A program made the position numbers and the translations under genes. Under the pieces are notes generated by a model, which searched no databases, was not told where the DNA came from, and worked only from the letters and a program-made list of their open reading frames with translations. Of a stretch of DNA of 64,000 bases, positions 26,077 through 38,250 are shown piece by piece (position 1 is the stretch's first letter; every line of letters starts with the position of its first letter). The DNA is taken from assembly GCA_964023205.1 (NCBI GenBank), contig OZ026845.1, positions 3,978,001 through 4,042,000 on the forward strand. Direction: 5' to 3'. The stretch is from Lutraria lutraria. Lineage: Eukaryota > Mollusca > Bivalvia > Venerida > Mactridae.

Positions 26077-26260
26077 TACAATACAACCTCTCCAGAGCGA
26101 CCTTCTCTTGAGCAACAATTAATCTCCCATCAACAGCCAAATGATTTTCCCGCTGCACGATTTAACCATCAATATATAACCTCTCTAGAGCACCAATCTC
26201 TAAACAACAACACAATTTTGCTACTCCTAAAGGGCGTCGCTTTGGAGAGATTGCACTGTA
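26077..26260. mobile_element. MITE family B, copy 1
   Basis: Imperfect inverted ends: left TACAATACAACCTCTCC, and the right end read inverted is TACAGTGCAATCTCTCC, both followed by AGAGCGAC or AAGCGAC. Non-coding; TA at both borders. A second copy starts at 26726. Confidence 0.6.
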
Positions 26261-26555
26261 TATACATTTACCATACATTAATATTTCATGGTCTTTCAAT
26301 GGATAATAATTAAATGGGTCGATCTAGACCTTACCGAAATATGAAATCAATGAAAAAAAACGAATTGAATCGTGAAGGAAAGTTCATTCATACGTGTACT
26401 TACAGCGTCAATGAACATATGAGTAATTTTTACTTCACTATTCAATGATGTGATAAAAATAATACTAACATTTCAAAATCAAACAATGCAACATATTATA
26501 CATTGCCTGGAACAGGCCGGGTCATTCAAAATGTATAAGGATATATAATTATATA

Positions 26556-26727
26556 TAGTCAAATCCGAATAAAAGCCACACGGTGAATTAAGACAACATC
26601 TTGAAAAACTGTCATTGACACTATAAAACAAATTGGCCCCCGAATGAAGGTCACCTGTCATTAAATTTAAAGGCACACTTCGTCTTTCCCAAGGTGGCCG
26701 GCCTTTGTTCATATAGGTTTGACTGTA
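26556..26727. mobile_element. MITE family A, copy abutting family B
   Basis: Decayed left end TAGTCAAATCCG, shared interior 'cgtctttcccaaggtggcc', right end GGTTTGACTGTA. Its right TA is shared with the start of the next family B copy, so one element inserted beside or into the other. Confidence 0.65.
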
Positions 26728-26908
26728 CAGTACAACCTCTCCAGAGAGACCCTCTCATGAGTAGCAACCTCCTTGCAACACCAACATGATTTTTTCGCAC
26801 TTCAAGATTTAATTATTAAATTACTAAATTAATGATTAAATCTTGAAGTGCGAAAAAATGACCTTTCTAGAGCAAAAAACCTCTCAACAACAATACATGT
26901 ATACTGTT
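26726..26908. mobile_element. MITE family B, copy 2, with an internal hairpin
   Basis: Left end TACAGTACAACCTCTCC matches family B; the right part is decayed. It contains the perfect hairpin at 26790-26858. Confidence 0.5.
26790..26858. repeat. Perfect 24-bp stem hairpin
   Basis: Positions 26790-26813 and 26835-26858 are exact reverse complements (core CGCACTTCAAGATTTAAT) with a 21-base AT-only-like loop. The exact match contrasts with the decayed state of the surrounding element. Confidence 0.85.
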
Positions 26909-26939
26909 AAAATACAACTGAGCTGCTTATCATAGACGT

Positions 26940-28560
26940 CTTCGGCCGAGCTCCATCCGTCAACAGATGTTTCGTCCCCTTATGCTCGGAACATCCTCGG
27001 GATGGCGGAGGAGGTAGTGATGATCAGTCACTACCCCGTCTATGATGGCTGCCAAGTTGGTTAATGACGACGTAGCCAGAGCCAACTGGACCCTCTTTCT
27101 GCAGCCTTCCCAATCAAATGGATTGTAGTCTTCCGGGCCTTTCCTTTGATTCCGAGGTCGCCGAACATTTTCCACATTGAGTTGGATGGGAAGCCTCAGC
27201 AGCCAACTTCCACAGGGTACACCATAGTCTTCAACCTTTTTCTCTGACACTCTTCTGCTAAGTCCTGATATGTTGTCTTCTTTAGTTGGTACGCTTCTTG
27301 CATTCGCTCTTCCCATGGTACAGTGAGCTCCACAAAGATAACTGACTTAGGGGTTCTTTGCCAAAGAACAATATCTGATCGCAGATCAACCAACAGGGAC
27401 TAGCTCTTGGATTCATGTAGCAGACCTCGTGTGGTTGTCGTAGTGCTTTTCCTTTCTCCCTCTTTTGCGAAGCTAATGAATAGTGGGCTCGTCTTCTCTA
27501 TGTGTCTACCTTTCTTTTTCTCGTTCATTAGTAGGTCTGCTACGCAGCACTTGGTCATGTCGCCACCTATATCGACATTGGGATAGAGCTGTAGGGCATG
27601 ATGATAACATATGACGAAGTGTTCCTATGTTATCACACAATGGGCAGGTTGGGTCTTCAGATAGCTTCCATATTTGCAGATAGGTTGGTGTAGACAGCAT
27701 ATCATACACAGATCGTAGACGGAAACTCAATTGTAGCGGTTCATAGGTCCACAGGTCTTACCATGTGAGTTTCCTTTAAGATACATTCCACCTAGTCCAC
27801 TGTCCTTGTGAGCCTAGTGGGACTGACTTTGCTGATCTTACATTTTCTTCAGCTTTCCTGGCTTCTGTCTGCACGATGGACCTTCTTTCTAAAGTTCCAG
27901 CTTTATCCAATCGTTGATGTTTCCTAGTACCCTATATTTCTCTTCCCTTGTTTGTAGCACCAACTATGTCTTGTTTCTGGTGTTTGTACTGTGCTCAGCA
28001 TGGTCTACCGCCTTGCCCACTGACTACTTTCTTCCTGTTCTTACTTCTATTCCTGCTCTTATCGTCGGATGAATCTCGGATTGTGAAGAGAAGACCAGTT
28101 TTTGCTATTTTGTATTCTTCGACTAATGCGCTGAGTGGTAACTGAAGTTTTGTTGATCGGCCATTTAACCCAATACTGGTAAAAGATGGAGGGGGCCGAA
28201 CTATCTTCTCAATAGTTTACTAATCTTCTTTTCAAGATTTTCTACTGTGCTGATGGGTATCTCGTTTACCATTAGTGGCCAGATAACCCTTGCAAGTAGA
28301 CCATTCTGAAAGATCCAAGCCTTGAACTTTCCAGGGAGTTCTGTCTTGTCTATTCTCTGTAGTCCCTCTTCAACTTGCTTCTGGAGTCGATCTTGGCTTC
28401 CAATATCGGAGTTGTATCGAAACATTTCCCCAAGCACTTGATTGGATTTATTGCGAGTGATGGAATTTCTTCATTCTGCATAGTTAACTTAATGTTATCC
28501 GTGACCTTTCCTTTCTTTACAACTACACATCTTGATTTTCCTGGCTTGGAACGCATTCTA
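26940..28560 (-). mobile_element. Decayed 3' part of a non-LTR retrotransposon with a C-terminal endonuclease
   Basis: Several minus-strand frames together read as the C-terminal half of one polyprotein. In order along the element: a reverse-transcriptase thumb region (SRCVVVKKGKV, then LPGKFKAWIFQNGLLARVIW, 28201-28556); a zinc-knuckle region (DPTCPLCDNIGTLRHMLSSC, 27506-27730); and a segment with DIVLWQR…VIFVELTVPWEERM and YPVEVGC (26960-27393). This last part is typical of invertebrate elements with a restriction-like endonuclease. Frameshifts and stops separate the blocks and the catalytic palm of the reverse transcriptase is missing, so this is a dead, 5'-truncated copy. Confidence 0.75.
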
Positions 28561-29500
28561 GCCTATGAAACTGTTTCGTCTTGTCAAGGACTTATATACA
28601 TACATACGTATATAAGTCCTTGGTCTTGTGCTTTTAGGATCCTCTTGGTTTTGCAACTTTTGCATTTAACGCGATGTTGTTAACAAGCTCCTATGTGTTT
28701 AGTCCAACTATTTAGACTGTTTGTGACGGCGAGACACTTTCGACTTCGCCTCGTCCCGCACAGACGGCCCTTCCGAATTCGTTCATGAAGTCCGACAACC
28801 GAAAAACTATGGCTACTACACTAGGCTGTATATAGTGAACTAGAATATGGTGAGCAAAAATCAGGTTGAAATAATTATCTCCCCTCTATCAAGTCCCTCT
28901 TTACTAAATAATTTTCGATGCAATTTATATACAGCGAAATATGGGTAAGTAGATACACACCCTGTCCCTACCCATTTCTCTAAATCTGTATATGAATACA
29001 ATGCATATTGAATATATATTGCTAAAGTGAAGTAGATCATATATTCAGGTTCCCATTAATGTACTGTAACTGTGCTGCTCAATATTTTTTTCTGATTTAA
29101 TTTTCCACAATATACATGTACACATAGTTATACTATATAAAGCTTTAAATGAGATGAAAACGTGTGACCTTGGTTACAGATGTACGAACAATACTAACAT
29201 CGCGTCATTAAACACCATAACCAGGCATAAAAAATTAATGTTTCTGATTACATGCTTATCAAAAATAGGGTACCGTACGTAGATCGGGGATTTTTGATTG
29301 ACTCTGGATAGCGTTCGGAAACGTAAAAAAAGTAAAAAAGTGGGTGTTCCGTTCCTTGGGCTTATGAAATGTTTAGGGTCGTGGGGAAAATTGCGACCAG
29401 TCGTATCAGCAGAAACAAACATTATTTTACGCGTTAGTAAACGACGTACATACAGTGCATCATTGAGATTCATGCATGCAGACGACATATCTATCATTTA
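28561..29500. other. Intergenic DNA, no gene seen
   Basis: Contains a short palindrome at 28585-28622 (15-bp arms, CAAGGACTTATATAC). An open stretch at 29298-29501 has no recognisable product. The duplicated unit carrying the membrane-protein gene begins just to the right. Confidence 0.35.
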
Positions 29501-29996
29501 ACTTCAACCCAAATACATGAATTTAATAGAATATTAAAACTTGTACGAGTGACTGCGCGCACCCGAATGCAGTCCTAAAGGCATATATAGAATGTATAAT
29601 TATCATTTGAAAACACCGATCATCATAATTATTCAATAGTTTCGATCTATGGGGAGCTCTGTTTAGCTCAAAGAAGTAAAACAAAATTACAGTTTAAGAA
29701 TATTATACAGTTTGAAATATACACATTAAACTAGTCATATAGTCATCAATACACTAATAATAAGACTGGAAAAATACTAGCTAGAGGTTTAACGACTACA
29801 AAGTTCGGTGTATTACTTTACATGCTAATCTGATCAAAGCGTTACAACAACTTGCTTGTGAGAATGTATTTAGTTCAATCAATAACAGAGTTGAACTGAG
29901 TTTGAAATGCTTACCGAGCTCATTACTCATGGTTCGATGCAACGAATTGCGCATAGCTGTGTCTAAATCGAAACAAAGCAAATCGCAGTGTAGTAT

Positions 29997-30004
29997 TATA
30001 AATA
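29997..30004 (+). promoter_or_regulatory. TATA box of membrane-protein copy 1
   Basis: TATAAATA lies 141 bp before the ATG, with initiator-like TCAGT words 24 and 37 bp downstream of its first base. The same box and spacing occur at copy 2 (43695-43702), which supports a real core promoter. Confidence 0.55.
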
Positions 30005-30061
30005 CAAGTGGAGGATATTCAGTGTTTTAGTTCAGTATTTGGATATCACGTGTAAACAAGG

Positions 30062-30105
30062 ATGTAACCACCATTATGGTATTCAGTTGTGATATTCATC
30101 ATTAG
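30062..30105 (+). promoter_or_regulatory. Upstream ORFs in the 5' leader of copy 1
   Basis: Two short upstream frames precede the gene: a start-stop pair ATGTAA (30062-30067), and a second frame at 30076-30105 that encodes MVFSCDIHH and then stops. Both recur in all three paralogues. Such frames usually lower or condition translation of the main ORF. Confidence 0.55.
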
Positions 30106-30144
30106 TGGTGAACTAAACAACATTTGGTGAATAATTCGTTAAAA

Positions 30145-33054
30145 ATGGAGAGGTTGAACTATGTGTGTATTTTGTTATTGTTTTGTTTTGTATGCTACAG
30201 AGAGACACTATCACAGACAAATATAGATACGGCTCAGCCTGTGTCATTGATTAGAACAGGAAATGAAAGCCAGTATGAACGTACGACTGAAAGCATTGCC
30301 AACACGACTTGTAAACTGGTACCAACTGTTCAGGAAGTGTGTGATGAACTAGCTTTTCTGGCAAATGGTGATTATAAGCTCGTAAAACTGAACGTTAAAA
30401 TTGAAGGGGCCAACACCACAGATAGGAGCATATATTCCTCTTCAATTTTTCAGCCGAGAAAGTGGGTAATAACTACTAGTACGACTGGCAAGTCTATGCT
30501 GATGTTACGTGAGTATTTTGAACCGATGTCCTTCTTAACCCTTAGTTATGGTGTTGCCAACCTAGACATAGTTGTACAACAACAACCAGTTAACTGTCTG
30601 CACAATATAGACATCAATCAAATAGAGACTTTCCTGAGAGAGAATATTCTGAACAATTTTGGATATGAAACTGGATTAAGCGAGTCCGCCGAAATCTGTA
30701 ACCAACACGTTAAAAGCAAAGGTATCGGTGTAGCAAAGCTTGTTTACGTTTGCTGTAAGAAAGAAAAGACTCCGAATGGTGCAATACAGTGCATGGAGAA
30801 TATTGAAACCATTTGGATACATCTATTGTTTATTTCCTTATACATAATTCAAGGATTTGTTGTGGCATTTTGTCCATTGATGCTCCCCGATACACTCTTT
30901 AAAGCCAAGTCGGTGTTTCAAAAGTACGTGTATAAAACACAACCTGAAAAACTACTTGTTTTGAATGTTAAAAAAGTGGAATCTACAAAACCTATTGGTG
31001 CCAACTTTGTGAAGACAATACGGCATGCCTTTACTTCTATGAGCGGGTTCAGGAATCATCTTACTGACATGAAGACCGGAAAAGTTTACACTATGTACGT
31101 TGATGGGTTGGATCTGTCGATACTAGAGGGCAAACTTATCGCAGACGGCTCGGCTCCCGTCGGGGTCGCGCATTTCATTTACCAATTCTTTATTCGCTGT
31201 GCACTTCGGCAAGAACTCCAATCAGTTAGCGCTTGTTGTAATTCAAAACTCTTCAAATCAATTTCGGCTCGCATCAACTTAAGATGGTACCAATGTCTTC
31301 GGGTTTTCATGATTTTCCTTAGTGTTATCATCATCTTTTCACCTTGGATACATAGAGTTTGGTTTTATTACACATTCGAGGAGGATGTAATGCAACAAAG
31401 GATGGCGTTATATGGTGCTCTCAACCTCACTGTGCCGTTCAATAGATTCCTAGTTACATACCTGTCCCCAGTACACCCCTTTTACATTGCAATTTACATA
31501 ATCTTAGGTCTCGAAGTCATTTTCTACGTACCCCAACCAGACATTGTTAAAAGGAAATTAAAGTTCACAATTAGAAAATGTTTCCGAGACATGCGTCAGG
31601 GTTCACGAATGGAAGCATGTGGCTACTTCATGTCAAAGATGCTATACCCTATGACCCGTTTTGGCATCGTTGGATGTTTGGTGGCGCCACTGTGGTTGAT
31701 AATATTGCCGTGCTTTCTGCTAATTTTTGCTTTAGACGCGCTTCCAATTGCAAACTTGACACTTCGACTGTTTGCAAACTTCGTTTATTATACATTAAGA
31801 CTGTTCAGTCCACAAAAAGTTAACTTTGTAAGTAAGCACGAAAATGGATTGTGGAAGCGTTGGATCAACAACAGACTGGCGGCCATTTTGGTAACCGATT
31901 TTCAAGAAGAGAACACTCGAATTAATCAACTTGTTCATGCGTCATCACTGCTCATGAGTATTGTGTCCATTGGGTGTGTTCTTGTTTTGGCTGTAGACTG
32001 CTTAGCATTTTATGCGGAATGTGTCGTTTATGGACTTATTGGGTGTATTTTAACCCCTAGGGATACCATGAAATACGTGTCTTTATGTATACTTATCATT
32101 GTTTATGGCATTGATTGTTTCAGTGGAGTAAATGGAAGGTATGTTGCTTATGGTGAAGCAATTAATGCAAAGGTACAATCAATGATCGGTGACCGGCTAA
32201 ATGATGTAGCGGCACAAAACGCCGAGGATCAAGTAAATGCTGCATTTAGACTAGAAGAAAAAGAAAACATTGAACATATGTTTCTTGTCGCTGGTTCAGA
32301 GCGATATCTTAAATGGCGAGCACCACGTCTTGTCCTATTTTTAGATAGCTCGGATATAACTTACATTCCTAAGTCATTCCTCATGCAAATGAGTCGGCTA
32401 AAACACGCCATTTGTCCTGGACAAGTTCATCTCTTGTATCTGAAAGCTCTGCTCGACTTTTCACTGATTGTACTGTTCCTAATATTCGTCTTCATAGTAA
32501 TATTTGCTTTTGGACAAGCAGAGGATGTATCCTCCGGAACACAAGCAATAGCTGCACTTGGAACTGGTTTCTTGCCGCTAATTCTACGGAAGTTTCTCTT
32601 TCAGTCTCAGTCGGGCCCAAGTGTGGATACGGCAAACATGAAATGGAATTATATGTTCTTAGACGCGGTGAAAAAATACAAAGATCGCTGGAACTTTGAG
32701 GATATACATGTTACTCGTATTGAAGAAGCAAAGCCAAAGGAGCCAAAGCTACCAGATAAGGAACTGAGTAGTTATGTCACAGATGTAACCGAAAATAATG
32801 AGGAACATGAGGCTGATACAAGCGACCATAATGCAGATGATGATGCAGCATGTGAAAATGACATTGCGTTACTCCCAAAGTGTGTGGCATCGAAACTTGA
32901 TGTTGACCTAAAAGTTAAAATTGTGGAGCTTCCTAACGGAGAAAGAGATTTTGAGCTTTATGTCCCTGCTATTCGTGCAGCTGAATGTGAAGATGATGAA
33001 CTGTTGAATGAAGATGATGTCCAGGAATATGAAGAGTCTGAGACAGTGGTTTAA
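30145..33054 (+). CDS. Multi-pass membrane protein of unknown family, copy 1
   Basis: I do not recognise the family. The frame is open from a TTG at 30124, but the first ATG, in a good context (AAAAATGG), is at 30145, giving 969 residues in one exon. Residues 1-24 look like a signal peptide (hydrophobic, ending near TLSQ). Residues 25-220 form a probable ectodomain with several cysteines and N-glycosylation sites (NESQ, NTTC, NTTD). Hydrophobic segments lie near 222-246, 385-408, 446-463, 507-535, 601-637 (one long or two short), 644-660, 771-790 and 801-818. The last 150 residues are soluble and acidic, ending SETVV, a class I PDZ-ligand pattern. Two close paralogues follow at 43851 and 57040. 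Its 5' flank lacks the LTR element found beside the other two. Confidence 0.93.
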   Translation: MERLNYVCILLLFCFVCYRETLSQTNIDTAQPVSLIRTGNESQYERTTESIANTTCKLVPTVQEVCDELAFLANGDYKLVKLNVKIEGANTTDRSIYSSSIFQPRKWVITTSTTGKSMLMLREYFEPMSFLTLSYGVANLDIVVQQQPVNCLHNIDINQIETFLRENILNNFGYETGLSESAEICNQHVKSKGIGVAKLVYVCCKKEKTPNGAIQCMENIETIWIHLLFISLYIIQGFVVAFCPLMLPDTLFKAKSVFQKYVYKTQPEKLLVLNVKKVESTKPIGANFVKTIRHAFTSMSGFRNHLTDMKTGKVYTMYVDGLDLSILEGKLIADGSAPVGVAHFIYQFFIRCALRQELQSVSACCNSKLFKSISARINLRWYQCLRVFMIFLSVIIIFSPWIHRVWFYYTFEEDVMQQRMALYGALNLTVPFNRFLVTYLSPVHPFYIAIYIILGLEVIFYVPQPDIVKRKLKFTIRKCFRDMRQGSRMEACGYFMSKMLYPMTRFGIVGCLVAPLWLIILPCFLLIFALDALPIANLTLRLFANFVYYTLRLFSPQKVNFVSKHENGLWKRWINNRLAAILVTDFQEENTRINQLVHASSLLMSIVSIGCVLVLAVDCLAFYAECVVYGLIGCILTPRDTMKYVSLCILIIVYGIDCFSGVNGRYVAYGEAINAKVQSMIGDRLNDVAAQNAEDQVNAAFRLEEKENIEHMFLVAGSERYLKWRAPRLVLFLDSSDITYIPKSFLMQMSRLKHAICPGQVHLLYLKALLDFSLIVLFLIFVFIVIFAFGQAEDVSSGTQAIAALGTGFLPLILRKFLFQSQSGPSVDTANMKWNYMFLDAVKKYKDRWNFEDIHVTRIEEAKPKEPKLPDKELSSYVTDVTENNEEHEADTSDHNADDDAACENDIALLPKCVASKLDVDLKVKIVELPNGERDFELYVPAIRAAECEDDELLNEDDVQEYEESETVV

Positions 33055-33766
33055 TGTAATTATCACGGTTTCACAAACTAGTAACAGACGGTCAACTGAA
33101 GTTGAAACCAAAGCAAATATAAATGTGACACGTACGATATTTCTATATATAACTCCATAACAAGTCAGTGAATTGTATATTATAAAGCTTAGGTAGTGTG
33201 CACTTCTCACAAGTAGTAAATACCGCGAACTCTTTAAGGCCTAAATAGATGTTTGTTTCTGGTAACCAGACCTACCCTATTTCCCTTCACCGCAACCCTA
33301 GTCTTTTTATTGTGCCTCAGGAATAGTAAACACACATTTTCTACTTTCCACATGCTTTCAAAAGCAAAAAGGTGCCCCGACCTCCCTGCTCTGTATTAAC
33401 ATCAGCATGTAACCAGAAACAAACATATTTTTGATCTACAGATAGATTTAAAAGCCTAAGTAATGGCTTAAAATAAACCATTACGTATACAGCCCTAAAA
33501 ACTTTGTTTAGTGTTTCATGCTGTCAGTTTCCTTTTATAGATATATTGTATACATGCGTCATGCATTGATCGCTATTGATGTAATCTTAGCCATCCATTA
33601 GTTTATTGACAGTGAATTATGTATAAAGCTCATACGTCACTGCTTTTTTTATTTTGTTGTATAAATACAACCTTGTCATACTGTCTGTCAACTATAACTA
33701 ACCCATTCATGTTCACTCCATGATCTGTTTGTATTTAAAGCATTAAAATGCTATTTTTAACAAATG

Positions 33767-33772
33767 AATAAA
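33767..33772 (+). promoter_or_regulatory. Conserved poly(A) signal, copy 1
   Basis: AATAAA inside 'aacaaatgaataaagtgat', about 710 bp after the stop codon. The same words occur at the matching place behind copies 2 and 3, which makes it the likeliest 3' end. Confidence 0.55.
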
Positions 33773-34344
33773 GTGATACAAAACACTATAAGAAGCTACT
33801 TTATCTATGTTCAGTAAATACAGTAATACTGTATGGTGAATTCTTATGGACCTAAATAATTATATACTTCGCTAAAACCATATTTCACTTTACACGTATC
33901 CATAATAATTATGAAATAAAGGGTGTGTTTGGGAAACAAGATAAAAACTTCTCAGCATTTGAATCTTCACTCTATGTAGTTCACTTTAACCCTGTATTTT
34001 CAAAATCATTTATTGACATAATACACGTTGTAAACACGAAAAAGTAGGATTTTATGCAAGCTTTCTTCATACTACACAGACAATTGACATGAAATTTATA
34101 GCCATTTCAACATTCAAATCTTTTTTATAAAGTAAATCGGTTATTATAAATCGGTTAGTTACAAACTTAAGGTGTCAAGTGACTACTTCCTTGTGTGGCT
34201 ATTAATTTCCTGTGTTGTATGTATGTATATCTGATGGTATCAGATATCACTGGTTTATACAGATGTTCTTTACAGATTTCCTGTAGCATGATACAGTAGC
34301 ACTGTGAATAAAAGCCTTTCTTAAAAAAAAATGAAATTGATAAC

Positions 34345-34439
34345 TTAGAACAGAATGATCCCTGAATAAAGGTCACCTGTCAATAAAGGCCACATTTTGT
34401 CTTTCCCAAGGGTGGTCTCTGTTCACAGGTTTGACTGTA
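34345..34439. mobile_element. MITE family A, truncated copy
   Basis: Only the right half remains: 'ggccacattttgtctttccc' and the end CACAGGTTTGACTGTA. A related copy lies at the matching place in unit 2 (51006-51186) and a left-half copy in unit 3 (61575-61695), so it was probably present before the duplications. Confidence 0.7.
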
Positions 34440-36679
34440 CTTTGATATTTCACTGTATATGAGTTCCCTACATCTGAGTTCACTATAACCATGTTATACC
34501 AACTCCCAAAATTATTATCTCAAAATAGAGCGGACATATTATATTGTACGTTTCCATGACAGAAAATGATTTACCATGAGATTTTTCAAAAGCAATTATA
34601 TTCCGATGAGTTATTTTCCCTTTAAATCTGCATTGAAGTCCCTGGGAGTAACCTATTTTCAAATATTAAAGCCAAAAGGACATCCATTTCAATGACAACT
34701 TTTGGTAAAAATATCAAATTTCACAATATCAATATAATTTGATAAAGGCATGTATATATCACCGTGCAATATCTCAAGAAATTCATATTTAACTATTTTT
34801 CAACAAGGGCAACACCTCTTAAAAAAATAAAAATGAGTCGTAAACTTATTATAACAACCAAGGTAACTATTAAAGAAATAATGATAATTGGGCAATACTA
34901 TTTTTGTAATATTAACATTTGTGTGTAGCATGGAGCAAATACATCAGAAAAGGTCAGTACTAGGGGGTCTACTACATTAACAAACCAAAGCACTGAGAGT
35001 ACTGTCAGAAGCAAAAGTTCAAATGTAATTCATAATATCTGGTAGATATGCATTAGATAATACCAAAAAGCTCAACCAACTCTAGGCACCATTTTTCAAA
35101 CTCAAATGTATATATTGTTTGGACTAATAATTTCCTCAAAATAGTCAGTTTTGGCTCAGTGAAAAGAAATCGTTTTGGTAGAGGTTCACTTGTCATGTTC
35201 CCAATTCTGTTAAAGTTGATAGTAAACTCATACCTTCACTTCCTGTTCACTGTAAAACACGCCTGACTCTTAAAACTTCGTAATTATATGTAATACTAGA
35301 GTTAGTTTTTCCTTCATTATGGTTAACTCTTTAGTGATGTGGTTGAGTGTTAATTTATTTTAAGTTTTATGTTGAAGATGTTTTTATTAAAGATGTATTA
35401 TACAAACCCACCTCGCAAATAAGAAATTCATTCCGCAAGATCGAGTGTATTCCGTACTTTATATCTATCCGGTGGGCGGAGTTACGGTTAACTGGTGTCC
35501 TCGCCCTGCTAGTGTCTTTTAGCGATTCCCATGTATATATTAGCGAAGCGTACTTAGAATGAAACTTTTGTGCGGATGAATACAGAATTATTAAACTCAA
35601 TAGTTTTACAGTTGGAAATGCCATTACAGTGTAATTATTCAAAATGAACATAATCCTGCAATATAATCCAACTTGTATCATAACTGCAATCGATAGAGTT
35701 ATACAACCGATGGTACTATTTTTCAACGCGAATGTATGGCGTCACGTTTTTGTCAAAACAAAACTGGGTGTATAACTATAGAAGCACTCGCTTCGCTTTT
35801 GCTTCTAAAAATATATAAATAAAATAAACAAATGTATGGAGTTCACTCCCCTTAACTCTTAGCAACTTTGCATTTAAATTGTTTGAATACTTGACAGTAA
35901 CAGCTTGTTACATCAGACAATATTGATTCTATACTGTGAATTGTTATGCAAATAGTACTTTACCTATAAAGTGTAAGTATAACATAATTAAACTTCAACT
36001 TAAAATCTTGTGCAAACACATTATACACTCGAATTAACACCTGGAAAAGGAGATGATATTCAATATACTCTTTGTGAATGCGATATACATAAAAAGATAT
36101 GTGTATAATAGAATTTATTGAAAATCATTTAAAGAGACTAATAAAAAAGTATTATTGTAAACAATTTTCTTTTATAGAACTGCACAAAATATGACAAACA
36201 TCATTATAGATAAATCTTATAGATTATATTATAGATTATACAAAAACACAAATACTGTTTAAACAGATTCAATTACTTTACGGTATTTGTAGTATAATAT
36301 GAAGAGTTTGTATTTTAAATATTTCAAATTTTAATTTATTTTTATTCTTCATACTCGTACAATCATATGGACTGTTATGTTACATATTGTTACCTATTTT
36401 TAACATACATGTTTGTAAAGAATCATCATGCACATATAACATTTTTATATTGTTGCAAATATATGATGTTTTCATATGAAGAATATATAAATTTTTAGGA
36501 GAAAAGAAATGAAGAAAAAAAATAATAGAGGGTTTAAGCTCGTTTCCAATTCCGTATAATTAATAATATTCATACATGAATGATATTTGTAACAGTGTAA
36601 AATGTAAAAGGATTTAAAAAAGTTTTTGCTCGGAAAAAGATGATACATTTGTAAATTATAATTTAAAACCGGCCCATTT

Positions 36680-38250
36680 GGTGTTATGCTGATTTAGCTT
36701 GTCATTTATCAATGCTATTTCGTTTTCTAGGTTTATTCTTATTTTAAGATACGCAACAAAGTTTTCAAAATTTAGTGCTTGATTTCTATTTTTGCTTGAA
36801 ATTTATAAGATTTCATGAAAAGTAAAATGAAATTAATTACATTTCTTCTTTTAATATTTTCCTGGTCTGTTATTCCAAAACATATTGTTTTTAAGTTCAA
36901 AGAACATTTCAGGTTTCTATCGGATAGAAAAATTCCAAGTTTATTCCACAAATGTTGCACATGATTGCATTCCCAAAACAAATGCTCTAATGTTTCCACT
37001 TGCATGTTACAAAAATAGCATAAACTTGATTCTGAGATTTTGCATTGATGTAATGATTTATTTGTTGGTAAAATTCTCATTAAGTTTAATTTTACATCTA
37101 TAGTTGCTTTTTGTGTTTGAGAGTATATTTTTGTCCATTGTAATGACTCACTTGGGAATATTGATGACCATTTTGTTTCGGACTTTATTTCTGCTTTAGT
37201 TTTAGTTTTCAGCTGTGTCTCGTAGAGTATTTTGTTGGGTTCTTTAGATTTTAAATGTCAATTTGTTCTTATCTATTTGTTCTTATCTATCTTTTTATCC
37301 AGCATCCCTTAAGAGCATTAAGAAAATAGTTCAAGTTGACCATTCTTATTCCTCCTAATGTATAATCTAATACAAGCGTATCTCTTTTAATCTTATCAGG
37401 TTTGTTGTTCCACAAAAATTTAAACATCTGTGTGGTTATATTTTGTATAATTTGTTTAGATGGGTTTTGTAGAACAGTTAATGGGTAGATAAGTTTGGGA
37501 AGTGCAAATGTTTTCAAGACAGTAACTTTTCCTAATAATGTTAATTTCCTATGTTGCCATTGTTTTAAACAGTTATTGAAACTTTCAATTTTAGGTATTA
37601 AATTTAGTTTAAGATTTTGTTCTTTATCATTTGTAAATATTATGGCAAGAGTTTGAGCTGAGTCAGATGTCCATTTAAATTGTTTGTCTTGACTGTACTT
37701 TATGTTAGTGTTTTCCAAAGAACCTATTCTTAACACATTTGTTTTATTAGTATTAAGTTTTAATCCTGAGACACATTCAAAATTTGAAATAACATTTACT
37801 AATTTTTCAAAAGATTGTTTAGAGCCGTTATTCATAAAAGTGGCATCATCCGCAAACAGTGACTGTTTTATTTCAATGTTGTTAATAGTAATACCTTTAA
37901 TGGACTTTTCTTTCTGAATATTATTTGATAGAATTTCGATGCATATAATGAAGAGGGAAGAAGAGAGAGGACAGCCTTGTCTAACTCCTCGATGTATATT
38001 AAACGCTTCGGAAAAATAACCATTGTTTATAACTATACTGCTTATATCATTATAAAATAATTTTACCCACTTAATGAGAGATTCGTCGAAATTAAAGTGA
38101 TGTAAACATTTTATCATAAAATTGTGATCAAGGGTATCGAATGCCTTTTCGAAATCGGCAAATAGAAGTAATCCCGGTATTTGTTTTTGTTGCGCATATT
38201 CTATTATTTCGAATATCAAACGTACATTTGATAATATATATAATATTTCA
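36680..38250 (-). mobile_element. LINE (non-LTR retrotransposon) 3' fragment, LINE-1/Tx1-like
   Basis: A minus-strand frame of about 320 codons reads as a reverse transcriptase: GLLLFADFEKAFDTLDHNF, then GVRQGCPLSSSLFI, then the catalytic SLFADDAT, followed by a thumb region (LTLLGKVTVLKTFALPKLIY). It stops at 37287. Behind it, in another frame at 36772-37080, lies a zinc-binding C-terminal domain (CYFCNMQVETLEHLFWEC). The N-terminal reverse-transcriptase part and any endonuclease are missing. One or more frame breaks show it is inactive. It lies between duplicated units 1 and 2. Confidence 0.85.

Larger units (their letters stand above)
33055..36400. other. Downstream part of duplicated unit 1
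   Basis: Holds the 3' UTR and flank of copy 1. Blocks match the flanks of copies 2 and 3: 33590-33775, 33930-34140, 34159-34260, 34500-34620 and 34924-34990 all have counterparts after 46763 and 59952. The stretch at 35825-36060 matches 63460-63730. No further gene is seen. Confidence 0.6.

Noticed and set aside
29174..29501. Overlapping open frames on both strands
   Set aside because: No family resemblance, no promoter or splice support, and composition typical of chance frames.
30124..30144. Seven extra N-terminal codons before the ATG of copy 1 (and the equivalents at 43833 and 57019)
   Set aside because: They start at TTG or GTG, which are not normal start codons in animals, and adding them would bury the signal peptide behind a polar stretch.
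31578..31823. 81-codon frame overlapping copy 1, with matching frames at 45287 and 58476
   Set aside because: It is conserved only because the main reading frame beneath it is conserved; the same holds for the frames at 32412, 46121 and 59310.
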